A stretch of DNA of 64,000 nt from Conidiobolus coronatus NRRL 28638 (Eukaryota > Entomophthoromycota > Entomophthoromycetes > Entomophthorales > Conidiobolaceae): NCBI GenBank assembly GCA_001566745.1, contig KQ964499.1:1-64000 (forward strand), written 5' to 3'. The notes below the pieces were generated by a model, which worked only from the letters and a program-made list of their open reading frames with translations, ran no database searches and had not been told where the DNA came from. Shown here one piece after another: positions 1 through 10,560 of the stretch (position 1 is its first letter; every line of letters starts with the position of its first letter). A program made the position numbers and the translations under genes.

Positions 1-600
1 TTCTATTACATAAATATTTTATATATTATATTTATAATATAAATAAGATATTATTATATATAGTTATTAAATAAAAATGAATGGTTTACAATATTTCATT
101 AGAATACTATAAAATTAAATTTAATTAATAAATAAGATTAATTACTTCATTTTAAATATACAGACCATAAATAATTTAAATTGTCATATAAAAATTTTAT
201 GATATTATTTTATTTTAATTGGAATCGCTCATTTATAATATGTTATACATTTTCATTTTTAAAATATTAATATGTAATAATTAATTTAATATTTATATGA
301 AAAATAAAAGATTATTAGATTTAATATCAAATGTATATTAAATAGCTAATTTATAATAAAATATTTTTGTTTATTTTGATATTCAATTATTAAAATTAAT
401 ATGAATATTTAATAAGCTGATCTGTTATTTAAAATTAACATTAAATTGACGTAATTAGTCATTCAATCTGAATAAAGAAATAAATGAGCATTAAACCCAT
501 ATTCAGAAATTAGTCATTATAAGTGGGTATTTACTTTAAAATAGTTTAATGAAAGTAACTCTCTAAATTTTATAAAACTTAAATAGTAATTTAAAAAATT
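1..600. other. AT-rich intergenic, upstream of UBC13
   Basis: No coding region, RNA gene or repeat is recognisable here. The stretch is made of A/T runs with stop codons in all frames. Its last 100 bases or so must contain the UBC13 promoter and 5' leader, but no element stands out. Confidence 0.6.
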
Positions 601-1258
601 ATGTCTGCCTCATTGCCCAAAAGAATCACTAAAGTATAGCTATTTCGTAACCACTATATTATATAAATATTAACAAAATATTCTAGGAAATTGAACGTTT
701 AATAAACGACCCCGCTCCTGGAATCAGCGCTACTCCTCATGAAGATAATCTTAGATATTTTGATGTAGTAATTTGTGGCCCAGACCAATCTCCTTTTGAA
801 GGTTTATTAATTGACTTTTAAATATTTTTATCTAACTTTCCCTAGGCGGTAAATTCAAATTAGAATTATTTTTACCTGAAGAATACCCAATGGCTCCTCC
901 TAAAGTTCGCTTTTTAACTAAAATGTATCACCCTAATATTGACAAGTTAGGTCGTATTTGTTTGGACATTTTAAAAGGTAATTTTTTTGAATACTATTAT
1001 TAATTTTAACTCAAATCTACTTCAAATAGACCGCTGGTCCCCTGCTCTTCAAATTCGCACTGTTCTTTTATCTATACAAGCTTTGATGTCTGCTCCTAAT
1101 CCCGACGACCCACTTGCCAACGACGTTGCTCAACACTGGAAAGAAAATGAAAAAGCTGCTATTCAAACAGGTATATTCAACATTAATATCGATCAGCACT
1201 TTATTTACTTTTTATTATAGCTCGTGAATGGACGACCAAATTTGCCAACTCTGAATAA
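601..1258 (+). CDS. UBC13: Ubiquitin-conjugating enzyme E2 N (Ubc13), 152 aa, 5 exons
   Basis: E2 enzyme that pairs with a UEV partner (Mms2 type) to build Lys63-linked ubiquitin chains in DNA-damage tolerance and signalling. Exons are 601-633, 687-801, 846-977, 1030-1170 and 1221-1258. They sum to 153 codons and match the family from end to end, starting [16 protein letters not shown]. The HPN motif ([10 protein letters not shown]) precedes the catalytic Cys in GRICLDILK. The [15 protein letters not shown] stretch is typical of Ubc13. The protein ends [10 protein letters not shown]. All four introns are 45-53 nt with GT-AG ends. Length equals the usual 148-153 residues. The start is fixed by the short first exon [11 protein letters not shown], which aligns with the family N-terminus. 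Identification is secure; only the exact splice sites are inferred. Confidence 0.96.
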
Positions 1259-1828
1259 AAAAATAACATGTTTGTATCATTTTGAGTTTATTATTAAGAA
1301 AATATTGGTTTATACAGGCCTTGGCGCATATTATAATTATAGAAATGGCTATACTAGTACTGTATTGTAACAACATCCTTTAATTTTAAATAATTTATAC
1401 GTTACGCTTATTATGAAAAAAGCCTATATAAGGCTCTTGATCCTATTCTTCCTTATAATATAGTTACAACTCCTATCTATACCACAATATTCTAAAAACT
1501 GGCAACTCATAAACAATATTTATACTGTGAAATTTAATTTACAGTTTTAAGTCTAATTGAACCTTAATAGCTCACTTTATCTTAAAATTAGGTTTTCGTT
1601 ATAGAGCCATATTTCAATGCGCAGTTATATTATAGGAGTGATTAAATTAATGGAATAAGTCAATTCAATAAAAAATATTATTAGCTTACTATACCTTTTT
1701 CTTGTTACTAGAAATTAAGCGTTTTAAGACAAAATAGAAGTAAAAATAGCTTGCATTAGTAAGACCTTTTCATCTCTTAGTTTTTTTTAAGATTAAAGTA
1801 AAATTTATTTTACACTATAGAGTTTATA
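1259..1828. other. AT-rich intergenic
   Basis: UBC13 3' flank. No gene recognised. The MITE tandem begins at 1829. Confidence 0.5.
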
Positions 1829-2090
1829 TGAAAGATTCTAGTTAAAACGAGGACAGATTTGACCAAAAATTTTTATAAGGAAAATTCGTAATATTTTTGA
1901 TTTTTAGTTGCTTAAAGACTATTATGAGTATCTTTTATTAGTCAAAATTGATAATATAGTATGCTAATACGATATTATTATCAATTCTCTATTAATTAGG
2001 GACTATACATGATGAAAACTCGGTTATAAAAAATAAAAATTTTGAACTGAGCTTTTACAAAATTTGAATCAAATTAACCAGAACTACTCA
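1829..2090 (+). mobile_element. MITE copy A, TA-flanked, about 262 bp
   Basis: Non-coding element with long imperfect terminal inverted repeats. The left end begins TGAAAGATTCTAGTTAAAAC. The right end, read on the opposite strand, begins TGAGTAGTTCTGGTTAATTT. Both ends are flanked by TA, the usual target duplication of Tc1/mariner-type elements. The interior matches copies C, D and E elsewhere in this window; D and E lie in reverse orientation. There is no open frame, so any transposition would need a transposase supplied from elsewhere. Confidence 0.8.
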
Positions 2091-2092
2091 TA

Positions 2093-2306
2093 TGGAAAAT
2101 TCGCAATATTTTAGATTTTTAGTAGCTTAAAGCTTATTAAAGTATGTCTTTAATTAGCTAAAGTTGGTGATATAGTATTATGGTATCATATTATTATCAA
2201 TTTTCTATTCAATAAAGACTATACACAATGAAAACTTAGTTATAAAAAATTAAAATTTTGAACTGAGCTCATAGAAAATTTGAATAAAGTCAACTATAAT
2301 CTTTCA
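2093..2306 (+). mobile_element. MITE copy B, left end missing, tandem to copy A
   Basis: Starts directly after the right end of copy A with the internal sequence GGAAAATTCGCAATATTTTA, which in copy A lies about 45 bp inside the left terminus. It then runs to a right terminus ending AATCTTTCA followed by TA. Copies A and B are therefore head to tail with a period of about 215 bp. The missing left terminal repeat suggests unequal recombination or slippage within the family rather than two independent insertions. Confidence 0.7.
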
Positions 2307-2726
2307 TATTAAGATTCAAAAAGAATATTAAGTAAAAACAATTTTTTAAATTATTGATGTGGCTGGATGTAAGGTTATAATACCTAATAATATATATATA
2401 TATTTAAAATCGAGCCTAAATTTGATCTATAAATAATAGATGATTGAAACATTTACCAAGTATAAAGCTTTAAGATGCTATAACCATTCTAATACGATTT
2501 TTTATTTGAACTTTTAATAACTATAATCAAAATTTAGAAATGGAGAGTATATTAAAAATAACAAATTAATTATTTTTGTAAATTCTAACTCCTAGCATGC
2601 TGTTATCAAGGGCAGATAAAAACGTATTGTTATATAGCATATATGTATTTTAATTAAATAACGCTCTAGTAGCTGAGATTGTTATAAATATTAAATTAAT
2701 AATAGTAAATAACTCTAAAAATCTAT
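2307..2726. other. AT-rich intergenic
   Basis: Between MITE B and the 3' end of the EngB-type GTPase gene. No coding signal seen. Confidence 0.5.
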
Positions 2727-3587
2727 TTAATTAGTACTAATAACTGATTCTAATATAGAGCATTTCAATAGCTCAAAGCCTGTTTTGTTATGTAGTGATG
2801 ATGTAAGTATAACGTGTGGAAGACTGTTGGAGCCATACTTTGTCAAATAACTACACAATTCATTTTCTTGAGTATCTAGAAGCGTAGGCCATAGCTGAGG
2901 AGCAAATTTGTCCATTTTTGTCAATATTACTTGGTAAGGTACTTGATATTTATCAAGCATCTTCAAAATCAAATGATCATAGTGGTTTAGCTCCATTTTA
3001 GCTTCAATCACAATGCATACTATGCGATTAAACATGGTCTCACTTTGTAAATAAGACTCAAACATGAAATTGAAAGTATCTCTTTCTTTATAAGTAAACC
3101 CTGGAAAATCTACAAAACAGAACCTATCGCTAGCATTAAAAACATTGATTCTGTTTACTGATTTCTAAAGAAGGTGTTACGATAAATAATATATATATAT
3201 ATATGATAAAAAAATTTACTTGAGCCCTTGATTTTTTAGGAAGTTTTTTCTGTTCTAGTAAGCCTGTAAGCAGAGTACTTTTACCAGCCCCTTTTACTCC
3301 AACAAATGCTATCTGAAAATATTATTAGAAAAGTTAAAAATGCAAAAAAAATTGATTACCTCTGGTAAACCTCTATTTGGCCAAGTATGAGGATCATATT
3401 CGTCGAATGAATCTAAATAGCTGCAAGGCTGATTAAAGATTTGAGCAGATAACTTTAGCAAAGACTCTGTTGGTGGAGGTGGCACTGTCAAGCTTGGTGC
3501 TTGGTACTTTTTTGTGCTTTTGAATCTTGCTTGAGCAAGATTTTTGCAAAATTTAGAGTAAATTGTTAAATTGCGAGTTAATATCAT
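2727..3587 (-). CDS. Mitochondrial EngB/YihA-type GTPase (GTPBP8/Mrx8-like), 252 aa, 3 exons
   Basis: TRAFAC GTPase of the EngB family, whose members act in large-ribosomal-subunit assembly; fungal and animal copies are mitochondrial. Exons in reading order are 3587-3360, 3312-3220 and 3164-2727. The N-terminus MILTRNLTIYSKFCKNLAQA is rich in basic and hydroxylated residues and lacks acids, as expected for a mitochondrial presequence. P-loop: GVKGAGKST. G3: DFPG in the segment CFVDFPGFTYKERD. G4: TKMD. G5 is probably the SS in ILTSSLHNKTG. The gene reads towards the UBC13 3' end. A run of TA dinucleotides lies in its second intron. The family call is firm; assignment to Mrx8 rather than a paralogue is an inference. 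Confidence 0.85.
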
Positions 3588-5873
3588 ATTAAATTATACT
3601 TCATCAAAGCAAGTGTTACCTTTTTTAAATAATTTGAATAATTTTATGGGATTAGAAATAATTTAAACATTGAATAATTTATATATGGATAAAATAGTGT
3701 AAATAGTTTGCAAATATAAATTCTAGACTTCTTAATAAATTAAAAATATTATAAAACGCAAGATATATGCTATATTTATTACATATATGAACTATCAAGT
3801 AATTCATTTTTTAACCATTTTTCATTTTCAAGTTCAATATTATTTAACCCGGATTTTGCTACTAGCATTAATAGTGCTATTTTGGCTGTTCAATTAGAAC
3901 GTGTATTATGCCTGCTAATATGAGTTAGACAGCTATATAGTCTTTTAATTTTTAACTATTGGATGTATTTTCTGATAATATATTTTTAAAATCCAGTGCA
4001 CAGCTCATATTAACAGACTTAGTATCAATTTACCGAGTCAAAAGTATATCACCTGTGTTATTAATGCGATCCAGGTAAATTTTAGTATCTTTAAATGTTA
4101 ATAATTCTTGAACTTATACACTTTGTATACAATATGATAATTAATTCTTAACATATACAAAGCCATTTTCAGCTACTTTTATATAATAATACCTATCTCA
4201 ACTTAATTGTAAATTTTTCATTGTTTTTAATATAAGCTAAGTTATATGTTTGTGTCTAAAAACAAGCAAAATAGCTGAAATCATACATATTAAAATATTT
4301 AAGATAGCTAAGTTTTTTAAATGGCATTTAAGTGTCTATAATATTAGCTAATTCTCTTTTAAGTAATATGGTGCTAAGTGCGTTAGTAAAAATAGCTAAA
4401 AATGCTTTAATATCCATGTTTATATTTTGATAATATGCAAGATTGGCTATTGGAAAAGCTTTTGTGGGCGTAAAGAAGCATCAGATATTTCCTTGCTATT
4501 GAAAATGCTTCTCATATACCTAGAACTACCCAATAATCTGAATTGATTATTTTTAGACTTTATTATATTAGTTATAGAAATGATATCATATTACAGCTAA
4601 TATAAATTAAATAAAACCTAGAATTTTAACCTACGTTTATTTAAACATTAATAATTGTATTTTTCTATGCTTATAGGAATTTAACAACTAATAATAGTTG
4701 CAAATTCTAACTATGAAATATTATTATCCAAGATAATTAAGCCTGCAAAGTTCTATTTAGCATGAATGTTTCTGGTATTAATAGCAACAGTTGCCTAATT
4801 TAGATCAAACCCATTTTAAAGACAGCTTATACACAATTTCAAGTTCGAAATTATTAAAAAAAATTGTGTAATAAATTTTAAATACAATATTTCAATGTTA
4901 TCATCCAACACAAAATATATTAATATTGCATATCTTTTTATCAGACAAAAATTGGCATTTCACATTATAACATCTTAACTATTCTCCAGTTAAAGCAACT
5001 CCATCTGTAATAAAAGTTGTAAGTTCAGTTTAAAGATAATACTTGTATTCACAGCGCAGCTGGTATTTCTCCTAATCAACAGTAATTTATTCTTCCTAAG
5101 ACATACAATATATCATTTTTGTTGATTAATACTACTGTAGCTGCGCAGTAGCAATTGGGAATTCTTTATTAGCAATATAAAGCAATAGTACAAAACTTTA
5201 CTAATTTGGAATTATTAGAAAAAATTTACTTATAAGAAAATTGATATATCTAATCAAACGATGAATATTTTAGAAAACTCCACATAATCAAATTGGAATT
5301 AATGGGATTTTAATTAATTTTCAAAATTTAATACTTAGGATAGTAATTATAGCTTGAGAAAATGTGGACAACTCATCATCATATATTTTACTACTAGTCA
5401 AAACATTTAAACTAAATACATGCGACTAATAATATTTAGAATTCTAATATAAGTTGCATATATTATTATCCTGTAGCTGTTTAATTTAACAAAAGAACAC
5501 AGTCCATAATCTAATCAAGATTGTTTTGATCAAATCCTCTCATTTTGCCTCTTAGTTTTATTATTGGCTAAAGCTTAAATGTTTTGAAAATGCATTTAAG
5601 GATGGTGAAATAGTTGGGAGCAAATAAATCACAAAGTAAACTCGAACATGAAATACAATAAGAGACCATCAAACAATCTTAAACAAGAGAGTATATGTAT
5701 CAAGTGAGCAGAAGATAGTATATTCAGTATAAACAAATAAGAATTTATTATAAAAATAATATATTTAATTAAATTTATATGATGATGAAGATAAAGAGGG
5801 AGAAGAAAAGGCGATCAAGAAAAGCTTAAAGGCGTGTAAAAATAATTAATCTTGGTGATCAAAGAGATAATAA
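3588..5873. other. Gene-free AT-rich stretch, 2.3 kb
   Basis: Read on both strands without finding a gene, RNA or clear transposon. Some short phrases recur loosely, for example GCAAATTCTAACTATGAAAT near 4710 against a similar phrase near 2580, so decayed repeats are possible but not supportable. Confidence 0.45.
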
Positions 5874-6722
5874 TTAAAATGGGTATGGTCCAAAGCTTTG
5901 CTTAATGCGAAATGTAGGCTCGATTGGTTGAGGGTGGTGGCTATGATCTGGATTAGTGGGAATACTGCTCAATTCAGGGATGCGCCAATACTGAGCTTCC
6001 ATATCGTTGTGTGAGCTAGCGTGACTATTGCTAAGAGGCTTACATGATATAAGAGGAGGTAAAGAGCTGGATGGTGATGACAAAGTAGGAGAAGGGTGTG
6101 CTGGTTCTTCTGGTGGAGGAAGGTGTAAAGTTTGATGTCTCTTTAAATTATCATTCTCTTCCCTTAGTTTGTCATTTTGATCAGAAAGAAGTTTAATATA
6201 ATCTACGGCAACCTTAATAACGCTGCTTCTTGCACATTTCGAGCCCTCTTTGACAGCTGAGGGAATCAAATCCCAAAGTTCATCTATTGAATGATTCATA
6301 AGAGAACGACGACGGCGTTCAACGCGGTTGTGCTGTTCGCGCTTCTTTTGAATCTTCTGAAAAGCATCAATGCTATCTATATTACATACATTTAAAATGT
6401 TATGGCCATTCACTTTGATAACTGCCTTGTTCTTTTCGGACGTAGAGGGAGGATGGTATTCCCTGATCAAATCATCGAACAGATAGCCTTTACTCTTGCG
6501 TTCGGTTAATTTTTTCTGAAGGGTAGAACAGGGATTCTCCTGAGATTCGGCAGAGGGCAGATATGGGTGATAGCGGTTTTGAGGGGCTGAAGGAGGTGTT
6601 ATCGAAGAAGAAGAAGAGTTAGAAGGCTCTTTGCCTTCATCAATACCAATATCTGGGGTATAATCTTGACTGAGCAGGGAGTGGTTTGACTCACGTGGTG
6701 AAGACGAATTAGAATACCCCAT
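5874..6722 (-). CDS. bHLH transcription factor, intronless, 282 aa
   Basis: Nuclear DNA-binding regulator. The basic helix-loop-helix lies at about residues 125-185. The basic region is EQHNRVERRRRSLMN, which has the His/Glu/Arg pattern of E-box CANNTG binders. It is followed by a first helix ending LWDLIPSAV, a loop, and a second helix with SSVIKVAVDYIKLLS that continues into a leucine-spaced coiled coil (DQNDKLREENDNLKRH). Both flanks are low-complexity Ser/Pro-rich, typical of activation regions. I start at 6722 (MGYSNSSSPRESNHS). An in-frame ATG at 6752 would add ten hydrophobic residues that do not resemble a conserved start. Base composition is clearly richer in GC than in neighbouring genes and there are no introns. 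Target genes are unknown. It resembles fungal Cbf1/INO4/SREBP-type bHLH proteins, but I cannot assign an orthologue. Confidence 0.85.
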   Translation of the reverse strand: MGYSNSSSPRESNHSLLSQDYTPDIGIDEGKEPSNSSSSSITPPSAPQNRYHPYLPSAESQENPCSTLQKKLTERKSKGYLFDDLIREYHPPSTSEKNKAVIKVNGHNILNVCNIDSIDAFQKIQKKREQHNRVERRRRSLMNHSIDELWDLIPSAVKEGSKCARSSVIKVAVDYIKLLSDQNDKLREENDNLKRHQTLHLPPPEEPAHPSPTLSSPSSSLPPLISCKPLSNSHASSHNDMEAQYWRIPELSSIPTNPDHSHHPQPIEPTFRIKQSFGPYPF

Positions 6723-6873
6723 TAATGGACTGATGGTAAAGACAATAAGCAAAGAGCAAAAAACCCAAAGTGCTACTCAATAGTAAAGTACAGGGGAGAT
6801 AGGGGGAAGATACGGAGACTGGGCGTTGTCAGAATCTCTTGGTGGGAATCAAAATTACTTTGAAGGAAAATTA

Positions 6874-7182
6874 GATTGGTGTACGATAATATCCTTAATT
6901 TTATACTTATTTACATTGAGGATGTTTGAGAATTGGAAATTTAATTTGCTACTGTTTGGATTACAATGATAATTACCTAATTTAATCTGAAAAAGCCAAT
7001 TGTTGGGCTTTTATCTCGGATAAACATTTTTCCTCCAATCGCATGCATTAAAATTAATCCAATTAGATTGAATGCCATTAATCTACTCTGATTGGTTTAT
7101 ATAGGAGCTCTAGCCAATAAACTCGAGTATCCCAATCCCTGACTGAGGATTAATTTAGACGGACAAGGTGTGTTTGTCCAAT
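6874..7182 (-). promoter_or_regulatory. CCAAT-box cluster upstream of the bHLH gene
   Basis: Nine CCAAT or ATTGG pentamers occur in about 310 bp: 6874, 6932, 6996, 7035, 7059, 7091, 7114, 7132 and 7178. Most lie 270-460 bp before the bHLH start, in a stretch richer in GC than the surrounding intergenic DNA. CCAAT is the site of the NF-Y/HAP complex. CTCGAG motifs lie at about 7122 and 7201 and a CAGCTG E-box at about 7231. Function is inferred from motif density only. Confidence 0.5.
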
Positions 7183-7259
7183 CATAATGAAAAGCAAGCG
7201 ACTCGAGAAGAGAATGGGAAATTAAACACAGCTGCTTAAAAGATCACAAGGCTACTGCT

Positions 7260-9032
7260 GCGCCCCCTCACATTATAGGTATTTTAACCTCGTCAATAAA
7301 TCTAAACTCTCATACTATAACACACTTACAAATTAGACTTTCTGGGATAAAAAATGCAGAATTTAATATAATTGTGCTTATGAGATTAGTGATAAAAATT
7401 CCTTTTTATTGTATTTTTTTACAAAAAATTTTAAAGATTTAATAACTTTGTCGCATTTTTAATAATTAATGAGGCTGTTTTTACCAAATAACGCTAAGAA
7501 TAGAGAGCTCTTATCCAGCTAGCATTAGATTTTAATCTTAAAATAATTAAGGATCTGCAAGTATAAATAACATATTAAATTAGAAGATACATTATCTTTA
7601 TGGTAGAATTATATGATGTGTGGAGATTTTTATATTAAAAACCACAAAATTCTATTAACCAACCTAATATATGCTTAAATTAGACTTTCTAATTTTGATA
7701 GAATGGAACATGATTTATACTAACAAAAGTATTGGTTCAAATTACAGCAGTCACTAGCTATCTTACAGTGCTTATTTTAATAAAATGAACATGCATGGTT
7801 TTTAATGTTATATACTGCCATAAGTTTTTGATCAAAGCTGCTTAGTTACACAACAGTTCACTGAACTATATAAAATTTAAATGTAATTATGACGTGTTTA
7901 GCCCCGTATATCTATATAAACAGCTGACGTCATTAATAGCTAGGTATATATACAAATGGTGTAATATATTTGCAAAATAAACATTCATAGTATTCCATCT
8001 CTAACTATATAAAATATAGTTTAACTTGTTGATATATATAAATATTACTAGGAAATCTGGTATATAATATTTTCTATGTTATAATTATGTAGATAAATAT
8101 GGAATATTTGTATAATAATTTATAATTTTTAGATTTTATAAATATTATATAATTATACAAATAAAATATCTTTAAAAATATTGTTTTATAAAAATTAACT
8201 TTAATTTTTAAATATGATATAAATTATAATATTACATATTAATAAATATAATATAAGATAAAAAGTAATATTTATAGTTTATCTGGTAATAACATAGAAT
8301 AGTTAAAAGCAATAAATAGAAATAACTTTTCTATAAAACTATATTAGCTAATAGAAATTGATGTATACAATGAGTCTTTGAAATATATAATACATAAGAA
8401 CAGCTATCTGTGTGTTATTAAGTAATAGCGATTGTTCAATGTAAACCATAATTTGTATTAAGTGCTATTATAATTATTTATAAACTAAAAGTGATAACAA
8501 TATATATTAATTAGCTTATTATATATTGGCGAATATATTAGATTGAGTTATCTTTTATCTAGATCAATAAATACTTGAAAAATAATAACACTAATGATAC
8601 TTAAACAATAGCTTAGTTAATTCAAGAGTTGCTCTTAAATGTTTTAAAATATTTATATCATGAATAAAAAGTATACGTTTTTAGATACTATTTATAATAA
8701 ATAAGATAGAGTTGTATAAAAACTTTTATTGCAAATTAACATTTATATTAGAATAGTGAGAGTTAAGCATATTAGGTAAAAATGGCATAAAATCTCTAAT
8801 TTGTATTAACATCTAATTTAATTGAATCAAACTTTTTATATTTAATACAACACATTACATATAAGGAATATTTGTTTATTCAACATAGCTAAAACTGGCT
8901 CAAATTTGATTTCAGTGTTGAAGTTTGAATTTATTTTTATAATATCAAAGTGAAAGGTGTGAATTATTCTATTTAAGTCAACATTATTTCTCTAAACTAA
9001 AAATAATAATGAGAATTTAGTTATTATTAATT
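7260..9032. other. AT-rich intergenic between bHLH promoter and EMC4
   Basis: No gene seen. One perfect CRE palindrome, TGACGTCA at 7925-7932, overlaps a CAGCTG at 7921-7926. The rest is A/T-rich filler with stops in every frame. Confidence 0.45.
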
Positions 9033-9740
9033 TCAAGCAATTACCTTGCGTGGAGGCTCAAAAGCTAACCAGTCAGAAGGTGAAGTAGGTAGTAATCCCA
9101 TAGAAGAGCATTTCCAGAGTCCCATACCCATTATTGCAAGATTTATTAAGATGTATACTAGCTTTTGTGCAGCAAAGCTGGCTTCCAATTGCTGAGCTCC
9201 TTTTAATCTATTAAATACTGCTTGGGTTAATATTGATATGTTAAATATACTTTGTTAGCTCACCTGTATTTACATTCATAACATCCTTAATTGGGTTAAA
9301 TAGAAGCATAAAAGTAATTACAATGCTGAAGATTTGAATTCCGTTACCACTCATATAAAGCATAATTGCATTCATAGGAATGTTTTTGGCATTTCCTAAA
9401 GCTATTTCCCAAGCTTTCTATTTAAATGTTAGCGTGTATATTTATACAAGAAGGATTACTTACTTTATTCTTCAGCTCGATGTTAGGCGGTGCGATCTCT
9501 CTAAGCTTTGATTTCTAAATTAAGTTAGTATAAAGTAGAATATTTTGTAATATTATATACAGAGTTAGATTTGCTTGTAATAGAGCTGAAGTTGGAATAT
9601 CCTATCGGATTGGCAATGTTTTTATGTCTATTTATAGGGTTAATAAAACGAAAATACAAGAATTATATTAAGTACTTTGCCTGATCTAGTGAACTGTAAT
9701 TAATATCCCATTTAGCTGCTGTTGAGTTATTTTTCTTCAT
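9033..9740 (-). CDS. EMC4: ER membrane protein complex subunit 4 (EMC4/TMEM85), 173 aa, 5 exons
   Basis: Subunit of the EMC insertase, which places tail-anchored and multipass proteins in the ER membrane. Exons in reading order are 9740-9676, 9627-9561, 9514-9464, 9417-9264 and 9217-9033, summing to 174 codons. The N-terminal part includes NPIGYS, a family hallmark. The core KAWEIALGNAKNIPMNAIML leads into a first hydrophobic segment (YMSGNGIQIFSIVITFMLLF). A second membrane segment (LVYILINLAIMGMGLWKCSS) is followed by the conserved MGLLPTSPSDWLAFEPPRK. That C-terminal motif is nearly invariant in EMC4 and makes the call strong. The exon-intron model is hand-built: each splice keeps frame and uses GT-AG ends. 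All exons are shorter than 190 nt. Confidence 0.93.
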
Positions 9741-10021
9741 TATAGCTTAACTTTAATTATAATCGGTTTATTTTGATGAATTAAATTAACTTTAGTTTAA
9801 TCATTTTAGTTATGGGTTTGCTGAATCAAATAATAAGTCACTTTTGCAAATGTACTAATTATTAAATAAACACCTGAAAAGTTAAATATAACTATATATT
9901 ATACTGTTGTGGAATTAGGTGGGGATGATGATTTGTCCTAAATTCCAATAACGATTTATAATTGAACTTGCAGTTACAAGCTTCTATATTTTATATTTAA
10001 AGGTATCAAAAACTAATAAAA

Positions 10022-10356
10022 NNNNNNNNNNNNNNNNNNNNNNNNNNNNNNNNNNNNNNNNNNNNNNNNNNNNNNNNNNNNNNNNNNNNNNNNNNNNNNN
10101 NNNNNNNNNNNNNNNNNNNNNNNNNNNNNNNNNNNNNNNNNNNNNNNNNNNNNNNNNNNNNNNNNNNNNNNNNNNNNNNNNNNNNNNNNNNNNNNNNNNN
10201 NNNNNNNNNNNNNNNNNNNNNNNNNNNNNNNNNNNNNNNNNNNNNNNNNNNNNNNNNNNNNNNNNNNNNNNNNNNNNNNNNNNNNNNNNNNNNNNNNNNN
10301 NNNNNNNNNNNNNNNNNNNNNNNNNNNNNNNNNNNNNNNNNNNNNNNNNNNNNNNN
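10022..10356. other. Assembly gap, 335 N
   Basis: Run of unknown bases. The true length is not known from the sequence. The flank to the right differs in texture from the local intergenic DNA, so a repeat that broke assembly is plausible. Confidence 0.99.
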
Positions 10357-10560
10357 CCTTTTTTAATAATGAGAATTGATTTCCTTTTATACAAGCTTAT
10401 CCTTTCTCAAAATCTCTTTTTGTGGCTAAGTTCTTCAGATTGTCTTATTCTTATTTTAACCATGAGACGGGTTTGGTCAAAATCATCAAATCAAAGATTT
10501 GATTTTGGTTTTGATTTTCGCAATTTCAAATCTTCACAGATTTTTATGCGACAATACTAA
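10357..10560. repeat. Gap-edge sequence, possible end of a dispersed repeat
   Basis: About 200 bp next to the gap with a locally unusual composition. It holds an exact 8-bp inverted repeat with a 3-base spacer (10485-10503) and stacked GATTTTG/GGTTTTG units just after it. A 63-codon open frame spans most of it but resembles no family and has no splice or start context. I interpret it as the edge of an unassembled repeat, at low confidence. Confidence 0.3.

Noticed and set aside
3188-3204. (TA)n run inside the second intron of the EngB-type gene
   Set aside because: Short microsatellite, common in AT-rich introns; no sign of function.
4447-4520. GAAGCAT ... ATGCTTC inverted words in the 3.6-5.9 kb desert
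   Set aside because: Only 7 bp with a long spacer; expected by chance, and no second copy was found.
10369-10560. 63-codon open frame beside the assembly gap
   Set aside because: Its product is compositional (Leu/Ser/Phe) and it overlaps the inverted repeat; better read as repeat edge.
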